64,000 nt of DNA from an uncultured Candidatus Woesearchaeota archaeon (GCA_903864915.1 CAIPHS010000007.1:79146-143145), one strand, 5' to 3'. Positions 16,435-23,745 are shown, counted from the stretch's first letter. Numbers and translations are program-made. The notes: generated by a model not told the origin, from the letters alone.

Positions 16435-16677
16435 CTACTGGCCACTAAAGAAATTTCCGAGTATGAGTTTTTCCTGTTTTGTCCAGGCAGTCTCGAATGG
16501 AGGGTAAAAGTCCATTTTTGACACCTTTTTGGTGAAGTCTATCATTCGCATCGTTCCTTTTGCCATAACCGGCACCTTCGCCTTTTCGCGAATAATGTGT
16601 TTCAAGGCAGAAAAGTACTTTCTGCATTCCTTATCGTTCGTAAGATCGTAAATTTTCATGCCTCGATAGCTTTTCAT
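16435..16677 (-). CDS. Unknown 80-aa basic protein divergent from lrp
   Basis: Small basic protein (MKSYRGMKIYDLTNDKECRKYF...), no family recognised, no membrane segment. Start is ambiguous: ATG ending at 16677, or a GTG ending at 16692, 15 nt upstream, which would be leaderless relative to a TTTATATACC box at about 16713-16722 (minus). A perfect palindrome (16691-16707) sits over the expected transcript start, and the divergent neighbour is an Lrp/AsnC regulator, so control by that regulator is a fair guess. Confidence 0.6.
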   Translation of the reverse strand: MKSYRGMKIYDLTNDKECRKYFSALKHIIREKAKVPVMAKGTMRMIDFTKKVSKMDFYPPFETAWTKQEKLILGNFFSGQ

Positions 16678-16690
16678 TTTGTTATGCCAC

Positions 16691-16707
16691 ACTTACATAT
16701 TGTAAGT
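16691..16707. promoter_or_regulatory. Perfect palindrome (operator candidate) in the lrp divergent region
   Basis: ACTTACATATTGTAAGT has 7-bp arms around TAT. It lies between the TATA box and start codon of the 16435 gene, which is where an archaeal repressor would block. An Lrp-type regulator is encoded next to it. Confidence 0.55.
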
Positions 16708-16762
16708 TACTGGTATATAAACATTGCTATAAGCAAGTTTTATGTTACAATTGGCGAATGCT

Positions 16763-16771
16763 TTTTAAAAT
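16763..16771 (+). promoter_or_regulatory. TATA box of the lrp gene
   Basis: TTTTAAAAT-type box centred 27 nt before the ATG at 16794, which supports that ATG over an in-frame ATG at 16758 lying upstream of the box. Confidence 0.5.
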
Positions 16772-16793
16772 ACAGACTCGAGATAAGGTAGTA

Positions 16794-17237
16794 ATGTTGG
16801 ACAAAATTGACTTTGCAATTATATCTAAATTAACTAGTGATGGACGAATCTCGCTAACCGCGCTTTCTGAAGGTACAAACTTATCACGAGTTGCAATCGC
16901 CAACAGGCTTGAAAAGCTGGCAAGCCAGGGCTTTCTAAAAGTCTCTGCTCTTGTGAACCTTGGAAAGCTGAACTATCAGACATTTCTTGTTGAATTGCAG
17001 ATACAGAACAACAAAGTACCGCAGTTCAAGAAAATAATTGTAAATTTCCCGCAAGTAATACACAGCTTTGAAGTAATAGGCCCATACAATTTCATGCTTG
17101 TCTGCGCGTCGAAGAACAACCTCGAGTTGAAGGATTTTGTCGAAAACACCCTGAAGAAATTTGCAGATGACTGCAAGGTCCTAATCAGTTCGAATACCGA
17201 ATTCATGCCAGTTAAAGGTTTGAAACATGATATTTAG
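16794..17237 (+). CDS. Lrp/AsnC-family transcriptional regulator
   Basis: 147 residues. The N-terminal winged helix-turn-helix (about 1-60: MLDKIDFAIISKLTSDGRIS, then LSEGTNLSRVAIANRLEKLA) is followed by an RAM/ligand-binding ferredoxin-like domain (about 65-140). Members bind DNA as dimers or octamers and often respond to amino acids. Start chosen at 16794 because the TATA box lies 27 nt before it. Its last 11 nt overlap the next gene. The palindrome at 16691 is a candidate binding site. Confidence 0.88.
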   Translation: MLDKIDFAIISKLTSDGRISLTALSEGTNLSRVAIANRLEKLASQGFLKVSALVNLGKLNYQTFLVELQIQNNKVPQFKKIIVNFPQVIHSFEVIGPYNFMLVCASKNNLELKDFVENTLKKFADDCKVLISSNTEFMPVKGLKHDI

Positions 17238-17556
17238 ACCATTCCTAACGATTGATATTATAGCACTGGTAGCATTAGCTATTTCTTTTTTCATGTCAAT
17301 CAAGCTTGTCAGGCTGATGGGCAAGGGCAAGGATGCTGAGCCTGCAAAGATTCTCATAATAGTAACTGTGATGAATGGCTTGCTTGGTTTGCTTTTGCTT
17401 ATGGGAGGCTACCAGAAATACCTGCAGGATTATTTGATGTATGTCAGGATGACGGACATAATACTCATGATAGTGGGCATAGTACTTGCAGTGAGCATCT
17501 TCAAAGTCTACATAGATTACAAGAAGCTAATCAAAAAGCACGAGCCAAACTTATAA
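17227..17556 (+). CDS. Small three-helix membrane protein of unknown function
   Basis: 109 residues with three predicted membrane helices (about 6-28, 43-63, 75-97) separated by short charged loops (MGKGKDAEPAK; YQKYLQDYL) and a basic C-terminus. No family recognised. It overlaps the end of the Lrp gene by 11 nt and is probably co-transcribed with it. Confidence 0.7.
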   Translation: MIFRPFLTIDIIALVALAISFFMSIKLVRLMGKGKDAEPAKILIIVTVMNGLLGLLLLMGGYQKYLQDYLMYVRMTDIILMIVGIVLAVSIFKVYIDYKKLIKKHEPNL

Positions 17557-17557
17557 T

Positions 17558-18253
17558 TTATTTCTCAAACTGGACTCTCTTGAAAGTTGACAACGGCTTT
17601 GCTTTTTTAAATTTGTACAAAGAGGCCGGCCTGTGCTGACCTTTCTTATAATGCTTAGTCTGTTCAAGAATGCCCAAAGATGTTATCTTTTTCCTGAAAT
17701 TTCTCTTGTCCAGTTTTTCACTTAGAATTACTTCGTAAAGTTTTTGCAAATCAGTCAAAGTAAATAATTCTGGCAACAACTCAAAACCAACTGCAGTATA
17801 TTCTAATTTGTAACTCAACCTTTTCACTGCATATTTGATAATATCTTCATGGTCAAACGCGAGTTCGGGTAAATTGTTAACAGAAAACCATTGCACATCT
17901 TCGATTTTTTCATTCCCCGTAACAAATGGTTTGGTTTTTGTTGAATCAACCAAAACAAAATATGCAACTGATATCACGCGTCCTCTAGGATCTCTTTTCT
18001 GTCCTCCGAATGTGTATAGCTGTTCCAAATAAAGATCTTTATGCGCAATGCCTGTTTCTTCTTCCAGCTCTCTTTTAGCTGCATCCTTGAGAGTCTCAGC
18101 TAGCTTGATAAACCCGCCAGGTAAGCACCAAGAGCCCTTGAAAGGTGGCAAGCCTCTTTTGATAAGGAGAACTCTCAACTCACTATTGCCCACAGTAAAG
18201 ACAACAACATCAACAGCTACGGACGGTTGTGGATATTCTTCAAGTTCGCCCAT
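17558..18253 (-). CDS. Nudix hydrolase fused to winged helix (NrtR-like regulator)
   Basis: 231 residues from the ATG ending at 18253, which is 27 nt from a TTATAA box at about 18276-18283. Residues 1-145 form a Nudix domain with an intact Nudix box (GGFIKLAETLKDAAKRELEE then ETGI: GX5EX7REUXEEXGU). The C-terminal ~80 residues (GFELLPELFTLTDLQKLYEV, NFRKKITSLGILEQTKHYKK) match the winged-helix part of NrtR-type proteins, which sense ADP-ribose and control NAD genes. As the Nudix box is intact, it could be an active ADP-ribose pyrophosphatase, a regulator, or both. Confidence 0.85.
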   Translation of the reverse strand: MGELEEYPQPSVAVDVVVFTVGNSELRVLLIKRGLPPFKGSWCLPGGFIKLAETLKDAAKRELEEETGIAHKDLYLEQLYTFGGQKRDPRGRVISVAYFVLVDSTKTKPFVTGNEKIEDVQWFSVNNLPELAFDHEDIIKYAVKRLSYKLEYTAVGFELLPELFTLTDLQKLYEVILSEKLDKRNFRKKITSLGILEQTKHYKKGQHRPASLYKFKKAKPLSTFKRVQFEK

Positions 18254-18259
18254 AGATAG

Positions 18260-18272
18260 TGTAATATTTACA
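18260..18272. promoter_or_regulatory. Palindrome upstream of the Nudix-wHTH gene
   Basis: TGTAATATTTACA, 5-bp arms around TAT, lies between the TATA box and the start codon of the Nudix gene. Position suggests autoregulation. It shares the TGTAA/TTACA half-sites with the palindromes at 16691 and 19573. Confidence 0.45.
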
Positions 18273-18323
18273 ATAGTTATAAGCTTTATCGCTGCTTCGT
18301 CTTCAACTTGAACAAGCAAGATG

Positions 18324-18803
18324 TTATTTTGCAGATTCAGTTTCTGTCACGCCATAACCAGTTATCATCAGAAGCCCATTACCTGCCAACTCTAATGTTT
18401 CCGCTTCCCCAAGACCAAATGATTTGCCGCTTACAACATCCCAAAGTCCAAGTACTTTACCTAAAGCCATAAGCCTGAGGCCACCTTCCTGTTCTAAACC
18501 ACAGTTAGGAGAAAGCTCTATGTAACTTGGACCGCCAGCAAGCCTGTCGGGCTGAGGATACTCTGCAAGTATGCCTTCCAAATCACTTTTCCTTTGTTCG
18601 GCTTTTTCCCTATCGACTAAAACATCGACAAACACCATATCCACTTTTTCATATTTTTCAGAATTAGGTGATTGCGAGCTGTGAGGACAATTATAAATTT
18701 CTGTGACCTTGGTGTCTCCCACATATTTTTCACTAATCGCTGCGCCTTTTCTATAAACTTCAGTTGTTTCTTTTAGTATTCCATATAATTTTTTAGAATT
18801 CAT
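18324..18803 (-). CDS. Unknown 159-aa protein, third gene of an unknown cassette
   Basis: No family recognised. Soluble alpha/beta protein; a central AEYPQPDRLAGGPSYIELSP stretch and a glycine- and leucine-rich C-terminal half (LMALGKVLGLWDVVSGKSFG). Starts within the stop of the preceding gene (ATGA, 18800-18803), so the two are translationally coupled. Downstream lies the Nudix-wHTH gene on the same strand, 71 nt away, with its own promoter. Confidence 0.7.
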   Translation of the reverse strand: MNSKKLYGILKETTEVYRKGAAISEKYVGDTKVTEIYNCPHSSQSPNSEKYEKVDMVFVDVLVDREKAEQRKSDLEGILAEYPQPDRLAGGPSYIELSPNCGLEQEGGLRLMALGKVLGLWDVVSGKSFGLGEAETLELAGNGLLMITGYGVTETESAK

Positions 18804-19144
18804 TTTTTCCCCTCCGTAACTATTTCGTACAGTTCTTTTTTCTCAGGCACCTTTTTGTCATTAACATACAAGCCATCCCCTTTCCATTCATGCGTGCCAC
18901 ATCCGCCAGATTCGCTTGTGGCGGCTCTCGCAGATAGGTATCTAGCAACTATGGGATTTTCTGGAGAAGGCTCTTTGATGACTGCAGCATACAAGCCACA
19001 CGGATGCTTGTAATTACTCACAACTTTTCTTAATGCAGCCATTGGGTTTATAGCTTCTATAAAACCGCTATCAGTATCTGAGCAGATTGGTGCTGCATTG
19101 CTATTCGTAACGTATTGATACAATTTATTTTTTGTTTTTTTCAT
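18800..19144 (-). CDS. Unknown 114-aa protein, second gene of an unknown cassette
   Basis: No family recognised. Contains NPMAALRKVVSNYKHPCGLY followed by a beta-rich stretch and a SGGCGTHEWKGDGLY segment, with cysteines at both places. No signal or membrane segment. Follows the 106-aa gene by 8 nt and overlaps the next start by 4 nt, so the three genes form one transcription unit. Confidence 0.7.
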   Translation of the reverse strand: MKKTKNKLYQYVTNSNAAPICSDTDSGFIEAINPMAALRKVVSNYKHPCGLYAAVIKEPSPENPIVARYLSARAATSESGGCGTHEWKGDGLYVNDKKVPEKKELYEIVTEGKK

Positions 19145-19152
19145 GTTTCACC

Positions 19153-19473
19153 TCAATCCGCCAAATAACACCCCAAAACACTAATTAGCGAAGATGTTTT
19201 GTGCCTGGTTGAATAAAATTTACCCAAGTGGATTTTGCTCCTCTCGCTGGCACAGTCATACAACTTAGCAACCAGTCCTAGCACCCTTTTGCGTTCTTTT
19301 CTCGAGCCACCTTTGTACGGCAAGCTAACCCTCTCACACTCATACTCTAGTGTTAGTCTTCCTCTTGCGTTGAAGTTGACTTTTTTCAGTCCGTATCCTA
19401 TCTTTTCAACTACGTCGTTATCGCTGAGTTCTTCTCGAACCCATGCCTGGTACACTTCCCTCGGATCTTCCAT
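19153..19473 (-). CDS. Unknown 106-aa basic protein, first gene of an unknown cassette
   Basis: No family recognised. Acidic N-terminus (MEDPREVYQAWVREELSDND), a beta-hairpin-like middle and a basic stretch KGGSRKERKRVLGLVAKLYD. A GGTGGG Shine-Dalgarno-like sequence lies just upstream of the ATG, unlike most lead genes here, consistent with a leader of about 100 nt. Expression is expected from the TATA box at about 19596-19603, which is overlaid by the palindromes at 19501-19595. Confidence 0.7.
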   Translation of the reverse strand: MEDPREVYQAWVREELSDNDVVEKIGYGLKKVNFNARGRLTLEYECERVSLPYKGGSRKERKRVLGLVAKLYDCASERSKIHLGKFYSTRHKTSSLISVLGCYLAD

Positions 19474-19500
19474 CTTCCCACCATCCTATTGGTGTTCTTC

Positions 19501-19603
19501 TTACACTAACTATTACCGCACGTTTCATTCTCATTTCAGCACAGTAAACGTTAGTGTCTTACTTACACCAACAGTAGTGTAAATGTTACACTACTATATA
19601 AAC
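19501..19603 (-). promoter_or_regulatory. Promoter with large perfect palindrome and two weaker operator copies
   Basis: A TTTATATA box (minus strand, about 19596-19603) is followed by a perfect inverted repeat at 19573-19595: 10-bp arms (AGTAGTGTAA and TTACACTACT) around ATG, exactly over the expected transcript start. Further copies of the half-site follow downstream: GTTAGTGT paired with ACACCAAC (19550-19571) and TTACACTAAC (19501-19510). This array looks like binding sites for a dimeric repressor acting on the three-gene cassette. Confidence 0.75.
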
Positions 19604-19631
19604 CTTTTGATTGTTAAAAACAGTCAAAAAA

Positions 19632-21107
19632 TCAGCCCTTTACGTTTCCAATTGGCTTGAAGGCAACTACTTTCTTTGAAACACCTGCTATGTCCATTGT
19701 GTCTACAACTTCATTAATTGGCTTGTAAGCCCTGCCTGCTTCCTCTGCGAGGCCTGCCATTGAAACTGAGCGCACATAGATACCTTCCTTCTCCATCTTC
19801 TTCTGCAAATCTATGCCAGAACCCTCCCTTTTTGCCTGCGCCCTTGACATAGTTCTTCCTGAGCCGTGCATGGTGCTTCCAAACGTCAAATCATCGGCCT
19901 CGTCAGTTCCTACACACAAGTACGAGCCTGTTTCCATGCTTCCTCCAACTATGACTGGCTGGCCAGTTTCCCTGTAGAGCTTTGGCAATTCCTTCCTTGC
20001 AGGCCCGAAGCATCTTGTTGCGCCTTTCCTGTGCATCACAACTTCTTTCTTCTCACCATCAATCTTGTGCTCCTCTATTTTTGCAATGTTGTGTGCAACG
20101 TCGTAAATCAGGTGCATGCCTAATTTTTCAGCATCCTGCCCAAAGATATGGGAAAAACCTTCCCTGATCCTGTGCAATATCAACTGCCTGTTGGCAAAGC
20201 CGTAATTTGCGGCGCAGTTCATGGCTGCGAAATAATCCTGTGCCTCTTTGCTTCTGAACGGGGCACAGGCCAGTTCCTCATCCCTTACTTTTATTCCCCA
20301 GCCAGCCATCTTCTCCCTGAAAACATTAACATAATCAGTGCAAATCTGGTGGCCAAAACCGCGAGAGCCGCAGTGGACCATCACGACAATCTGGTTTTCG
20401 AACAAGCCGAATTTTTTCGCGATTTGTTTGTCAAAGATATTCTTAGCAGCAATTAATTGGACTTCGAGATAATGATTTCCGCTTCCAAGAGTTCCCAATT
20501 CCGGCGCGCCTCTCGACACCGCTTTTTGTGATACTTTTGAAGGGTCCGCGCCTTCAATCCTTCCAAAGCCTTCTATCCTGTCCTTGTCCTCAGACCAGCC
20601 ATAGCCATTCCTGATACACCATTGCGCACCATCTGTCATGACTTCCTTGTGCTGTGGCAATGTCAGTTTTACAAAACCATGAGCGCCAACACCTGCAGGA
20701 ACCGTCTTGAAAAGGTAGTCTACCAAAGGTTTCAACTTTGGCTTTACATCTTCAACTGTCAGGTCTGTTCTGATAAGGCGCATTCCGCAGTTAATGTCGT
20801 AGCCGATTCCGCCAGGCGAAATAATTCCTGTTTCCGGGTCAAACGCTGCAACCCCGCCTATGGGAAAACCATAACCCCAGTGCGCATCGGGCATGCACAT
20901 CGCTGCCTTCTGTATTCCCGGCAGGCATGCAACATTCGATATTTGCTCGAAAACAGCCATATCCATCTGGTTCAGCAACTTTTCGGTTGCAAAAATCCTA
21001 GCGGGGACAAGCATCTCAGGCTTTCCTTTCTTGTAATTAGGAGAAATTTCCCAGCACACATCAGAAATCTTCTTCAGTGGCGGCCTCGTAGTTGGCATCT
21101 GAATCAT
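19632..21107 (-). CDS. rtcB: RNA-splicing ligase RtcB
   Basis: 491 residues, full-length without intein. RtcB joins 2',3'-cyclic phosphate and 5'-OH ends of tRNA halves using GTP and Mn. Metal and active-site motifs are intact: MCMPDAHWGYGFPIGG, DINCGMRL, LGSGNHYLEV, MVHCGSRGFGHQ, and the guanylated histidine in VMHRKGATRCFGPARK. A TATTTAAA box (minus, 21129-21136) is centred about 26 nt before the start. The partner archease is encoded nearby (21690) and two intron-bearing tRNAs lie in this window. Confidence 0.97.
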   Translation of the reverse strand: MIQMPTTRPPLKKISDVCWEISPNYKKGKPEMLVPARIFATEKLLNQMDMAVFEQISNVACLPGIQKAAMCMPDAHWGYGFPIGGVAAFDPETGIISPGGIGYDINCGMRLIRTDLTVEDVKPKLKPLVDYLFKTVPAGVGAHGFVKLTLPQHKEVMTDGAQWCIRNGYGWSEDKDRIEGFGRIEGADPSKVSQKAVSRGAPELGTLGSGNHYLEVQLIAAKNIFDKQIAKKFGLFENQIVVMVHCGSRGFGHQICTDYVNVFREKMAGWGIKVRDEELACAPFRSKEAQDYFAAMNCAANYGFANRQLILHRIREGFSHIFGQDAEKLGMHLIYDVAHNIAKIEEHKIDGEKKEVVMHRKGATRCFGPARKELPKLYRETGQPVIVGGSMETGSYLCVGTDEADDLTFGSTMHGSGRTMSRAQAKREGSGIDLQKKMEKEGIYVRSVSMAGLAEEAGRAYKPINEVVDTMDIAGVSKKVVAFKPIGNVKG

Positions 21108-21189
21108 AACTGAGTGTCAAATTCAAAGTTTAAATAAGTTTAGAGGGGGGCCAAAAAACACATTTAAAGGCATACCGGCCGTTCCGAAT

Positions 21190-21693
21190 ATGGCCTTTGA
21201 ACGGGTAAGGAAAGTCGTAGATACAAAGCTCGCAGCCATAGGCTTGCACATAAAATACAAGATTCGCACTCTCAAAGAGGGGGAAAGCTACTCAAGTAAC
21301 AGGAGTCATGTTATTTACATAAACCCAATAGATGCCAAATCAAAAATGATGGCAAGGCAAAACCTACGACACATCCTCTTCCATGAAGTGGGCCATATTT
21401 TCGCCAATGATAATTTCACCAAGAAAATAAAAAAAGACCCTAAATTCTTAGCATTATTTGGCGACCTAACTAAGCATTACAGGCGCGACATGCGAAAAAA
21501 ATTTAGGCACATAGATTTCGTATCAACTTATGCACAGGTGCATCCCAGTGATAATTTCTGCGAGGCATTCGCAGTATACTGCACTTTTGAGGGTAATTTA
21601 AAGGAGATTTTCAAGCACGTAAAGAAAAGAGCTGAGAAGGTCAGGAAGCAGATGCGCTGGATTAACAAATTCATCAAGCAAATGAATAATTAA
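21190..21693 (+). CDS. Putative HEXXH zinc metallopeptidase
   Basis: 167 residues. The motif LRHILFHEVGHIFAND gives a zinc-binding H65-E66-x-x-H69, and DNFCEAFAVYC (E125) later supplies a plausible third ligand as in gluzincin-type peptidases. The rest is helical and very basic. No signal peptide, so it would act in the cytoplasm. A CATTTAAAGG box (21160-21169) lies 26 nt before the ATG. It sits between rtcB and the archease gene on the opposite strand and overlaps the archease stop by 4 nt. Substrate unknown. Confidence 0.7.
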   Translation: MAFERVRKVVDTKLAAIGLHIKYKIRTLKEGESYSSNRSHVIYINPIDAKSKMMARQNLRHILFHEVGHIFANDNFTKKIKKDPKFLALFGDLTKHYRRDMRKKFRHIDFVSTYAQVHPSDNFCEAFAVYCTFEGNLKEIFKHVKKRAEKVRKQMRWINKFIKQMNN

Positions 21694-22127
21694 ATATCGA
21701 GCACAAATCTTGCTATCCAAGCCTTGCCTTTTTTCTGCATCGCAAACATGTGGAAAGTTGCTGCTTTCACATCTGCCAGAAGCTTGTGCTTATGAAAGTC
21801 AATCTTGTCGCCTAAAGCCTCTGCTGCCAGCCTGTAAAGGCCATCTTTCTCCACGACTTTGACTTTAACTTTTGGCAGAAACAATGATTCTGCATCCTTG
21901 TAATAGACCAACTCGTTAAGGAAATCGACTAGAAGCGTGTTGAGGTCTTTGTTTTGCATCTTCCATTTTATTGGCACTTTTACAGCAACGGTTTTTGGCT
22001 CTACCATCGCGCTGCATAATGCCAGTGCGCTATTGCTGAACAATTCATTCAAGTCCTTGCCATATGTTTCGTAAGCAACATCTGCTGTGACAAGTTTCTC
22101 AAGGACCTTGAACTTCTCTTTTACCAT
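21690..22127 (-). CDS. Archease, activator of RtcB
   Basis: 145 residues. Family signatures: TADVAYETYGKDLNELFSNS at the N-terminus with the metal-binding aspartate, and HKHKLLADVKAATFHMFAMQ plus the terminal ARFVLDI. Archease promotes RtcB guanylation and multiple turnover. A TTTATAAAT box (22150-22158) is centred 27 nt before the ATG. It lies one gene away from rtcB, same strand but separated by a plus-strand peptidase gene. Confidence 0.93.
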   Translation of the reverse strand: MVKEKFKVLEKLVTADVAYETYGKDLNELFSNSALALCSAMVEPKTVAVKVPIKWKMQNKDLNTLLVDFLNELVYYKDAESLFLPKVKVKVVEKDGLYRLAAEALGDKIDFHKHKLLADVKAATFHMFAMQKKGKAWIARFVLDI

Positions 22128-22191
22128 TAGCCAAAGGCTGAAAATTGCATTTATAAACCCTTTCTTACTACTTCCAAATACGCCGATGAAG

Positions 22192-22209
22192 CTAAAAGTT
22201 CGCTTTTAG
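22192..22209. repeat. UUCG-capped hairpin just before tRNA-Ser
   Basis: CTAAAAG-TTCG-CTTTTAG, a perfect 7-bp stem with a TTCG tetraloop, ends 13 nt before the tRNA. It occupies the position expected for the tRNA promoter, so it may be part of that promoter rather than an RNA structure. Confidence 0.4.
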
Positions 22210-22222
22210 TTCATCATAAGAT

Positions 22223-22347
22223 GCCGAGGTGGCAGAATCCGGTAATGCGTACGCCTTGAGATGGAGCAAAAGCAAAGTTTTGCTAATGTCTCTGTCGAGA
22301 CAGCGTATGGCCGCAAGGCCTTCAGGGTTCAAATCCCTGCCTCGGCG
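22223..22347 (+). tRNA. tRNA-Ser(UGA) with an intron of about 41 nt
   Basis: Acceptor GCCGAGG pairs CCTCGGC; three-pair D stem GCA/TGC; T arm CAGGG/CCCTG with TTCAAAT loop; long variable arm GGCC-GCAA-GGCC; discriminator G73. The class II fold and G73 favour serine over leucine (A73). Anticodon stem TACGC/GCGTA pairs only if an intron is removed: exon loop CTTGAG ends at 22260 and A38 is at 22302. Around the junctions CTTG pairs CGAG with bulges AGA and ACA, a bulge-helix-bulge splicing motif at the canonical 37/38 site. CCA is not encoded. Confidence 0.9.
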
Positions 22348-22388
22348 CTTTAAGTAAGGTTTATAAACGCATAGAAAAGGGCGAAATC

Positions 22389-22637
22389 ATGTCAGGAACA
22401 AAAAAGATTGGTTCTGCGGGCCGTTTTGGCGCTCGTTATGGTCTAAAGATTAGAAAGAAGATTGCAGAAATAGAAAGCGTCCAGAAACAGAAACACAAGT
22501 GCCCTGAATGCTTCAAATTCGCTCTCAAAAGAATAGCTTGCGGTATATGGGTGTGCAGGTCTTGCGGGAACAAGTTTGCCGGCAGAGCCTATGAGCCTGG
22601 TTTAGAAAAGCCGCTGGTTGTTAAAGAGGTAAAATAA
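22389..22637 (+). CDS. rpl37ae: Ribosomal protein eL43 (L37Ae)
   Basis: 82 residues. N-terminus GTKKIGSAGRFGARYGLKIR and the zinc ribbon HKCPECFKFALKRIACGIWV then CRSCGNKFAGRAY are the family signatures. It heads the archaeal cluster rpl37ae-rpoP-pcc1-pfdB. The stop is 1 nt before rpoP. Confidence 0.96.
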   Translation: MSGTKKIGSAGRFGARYGLKIRKKIAEIESVQKQKHKCPECFKFALKRIACGIWVCRSCGNKFAGRAYEPGLEKPLVVKEVK

Positions 22638-22638
22638 A

Positions 22639-22776
22639 ATGGCCTACAAGTGCTTTTATTGCCAAAAAGAACTAACTGATATGGACATTAGCAAGAGGAT
22701 TATTTGCCCGTACTGCAGTGCAAGAATTATTCTGAAGACGCGCACAGGCGTACTAAAAAAAGTCAAGGCACGATGA
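22639..22776 (+). CDS. rpoP: RNA polymerase subunit P (Rpb12)
   Basis: 45 residues: begins MAYKCFYCQKELTDMD and continues with ICPYCSARIILK. Two CxxC pairs form the Rpb12/RpoP zinc ribbon, which supports assembly of the Rpo3-Rpo10-Rpo11-Rpo12 platform. It lies between L37Ae and Pcc1, the conserved archaeal order. The stop overlaps the pcc1 start as ATGA (22773-22776). Confidence 0.93.
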   Translation: MAYKCFYCQKELTDMDISKRIICPYCSARIILKTRTGVLKKVKAR

Positions 22777-23006
22777 TTAGTGCAGATATCATAGTTAAGG
22801 GTGATAAGGAATTCCTCAAGGCTTGCCTTGATGCTTTAGAGCCTGAAACTAAATTTGAAACTAAAAGGGCAAGCTACAGTATGGAATTAAACTCTAATTT
22901 GAAAATAAAGGTTGAGGCTCAGGACGCGACAGCTTTTCGGGCCGTAACAACAACCTTAACAGGCTTGCTGTCAATAATCGAAAAAGGCTGGAAAAATGGC
23001 AGATAA
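22773..23006 (+). CDS. pcc1: KEOPS complex subunit Pcc1
   Basis: 77 residues from the ATG at 22773 (MISADIIVKGDKEFLKACLD), chosen for the ATGA overlap with rpoP. The CTAG/Pcc1 fold is recognised from the FLKACLDALEPE helix, the beta strands SMELNSNLKIKVEA and the final TTTLTGLLSIIEKGWK helix. Pcc1 dimerises KEOPS, which makes t6A37 on ANN-decoding tRNAs. It overlaps pfdB by 11 nt. Confidence 0.88.
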   Translation: MISADIIVKGDKEFLKACLDALEPETKFETKRASYSMELNSNLKIKVEAQDATAFRAVTTTLTGLLSIIEKGWKNGR

Positions 23007-23331
23007 AAATCCAAACGTGACGAAAGAGAAGATACAGGAAATGCAAATGCTACAGCAAAGACTTTCTGTTTTTGCCGCACAAAAACAGCAGTTGCAAATC
23101 CAGCACGCAGAAATAGATAATGCTTTAGCTGAATTAAATAAATCAAAGCCACCAGTCTACCAATTGGTTGGCGAAATACTTGTCGAGAAGCCGATTGATG
23201 AACTAAAAAATGAACTTAAGGAAAAGCACGATGAGGCTGACCTGCGGATAAAGACTATTGAAAAGCAAGAATCGAAGACTAGGGAAAAAGCGCAGGAGCT
23301 GCAGAAATCTGTCACGGAATCCATGAAGTAG
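22996..23331 (+). CDS. pfdB: Prefoldin beta subunit
   Basis: 111 residues: two long coiled-coil helices joined by a beta-hairpin turn (KSKPPVYQLVGEILVEKP), the standard prefoldin beta plan. It forms the hetero-hexameric chaperone with alpha subunits and is next to pcc1 in many archaea. Confidence 0.94.
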   Translation: MADKNPNVTKEKIQEMQMLQQRLSVFAAQKQQLQIQHAEIDNALAELNKSKPPVYQLVGEILVEKPIDELKNELKEKHDEADLRIKTIEKQESKTREKAQELQKSVTESMK

Positions 23332-23332
23332 A

Positions 23333-23695
23333 ATGAAACAAATTCTAAACCGTCTTTTACAGGTAGGAACCTTGCTCTGGGGCAGTATGATTTTTTTCTT
23401 TTCCATTCTAGGCCCGCCACCGATTGCAAAACAAACCACAGACCTAGTTTTACACTTCTCAGCTTACTTGCTTCTAGCATTTATTGCAATACATGCATTC
23501 AAGCAAAAAATGCGCACACGCCTAATTGTTCTGGCAATAGTCTGTTATGGAGTAGTTATTGAGGTCCTGCAACACTTTGTCGGCAGAAGCATGTCTGTTT
23601 ACGATGCTTCCGCAAACATCATAGGCGCGATAACTGCCGTAGCAATAATACAAATCTTCGAAATATTCTGTAGCCTGCAACCCAGAAAGTCTTAA
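23333..23695 (+). CDS. VanZ-like membrane protein
   Basis: 120 residues with about four hydrophobic segments. The sequence TTDLVLHFSAYLLLAFIAIH, then VIEVLQHFVGRSMSVYDASA matches the VanZ/RDD-type pattern (D-x-x-x-H-F then E-x-x-Q-x-F-x-x-R-x-x-x-x-x-D). Function is unknown in archaea. It follows pfdB by 1 nt, so it is likely in the same transcript. Confidence 0.8.
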   Translation: MKQILNRLLQVGTLLWGSMIFFFSILGPPPIAKQTTDLVLHFSAYLLLAFIAIHAFKQKMRTRLIVLAIVCYGVVIEVLQHFVGRSMSVYDASANIIGAITAVAIIQIFEIFCSLQPRKS

Positions 23696-23745
23696 AAAAT
23701 ATATCTAAGAGAGAAACACGAGGTTGAAAGCTTGCGAACTGTAAC

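Noticed and set aside
22223-22347. tRNA-Leu(GAG) instead of Ser
   Set aside because: The GAG reading needs a different anticodon stem; GCGTA/TACGC pairing and G73 support Ser(UGA).
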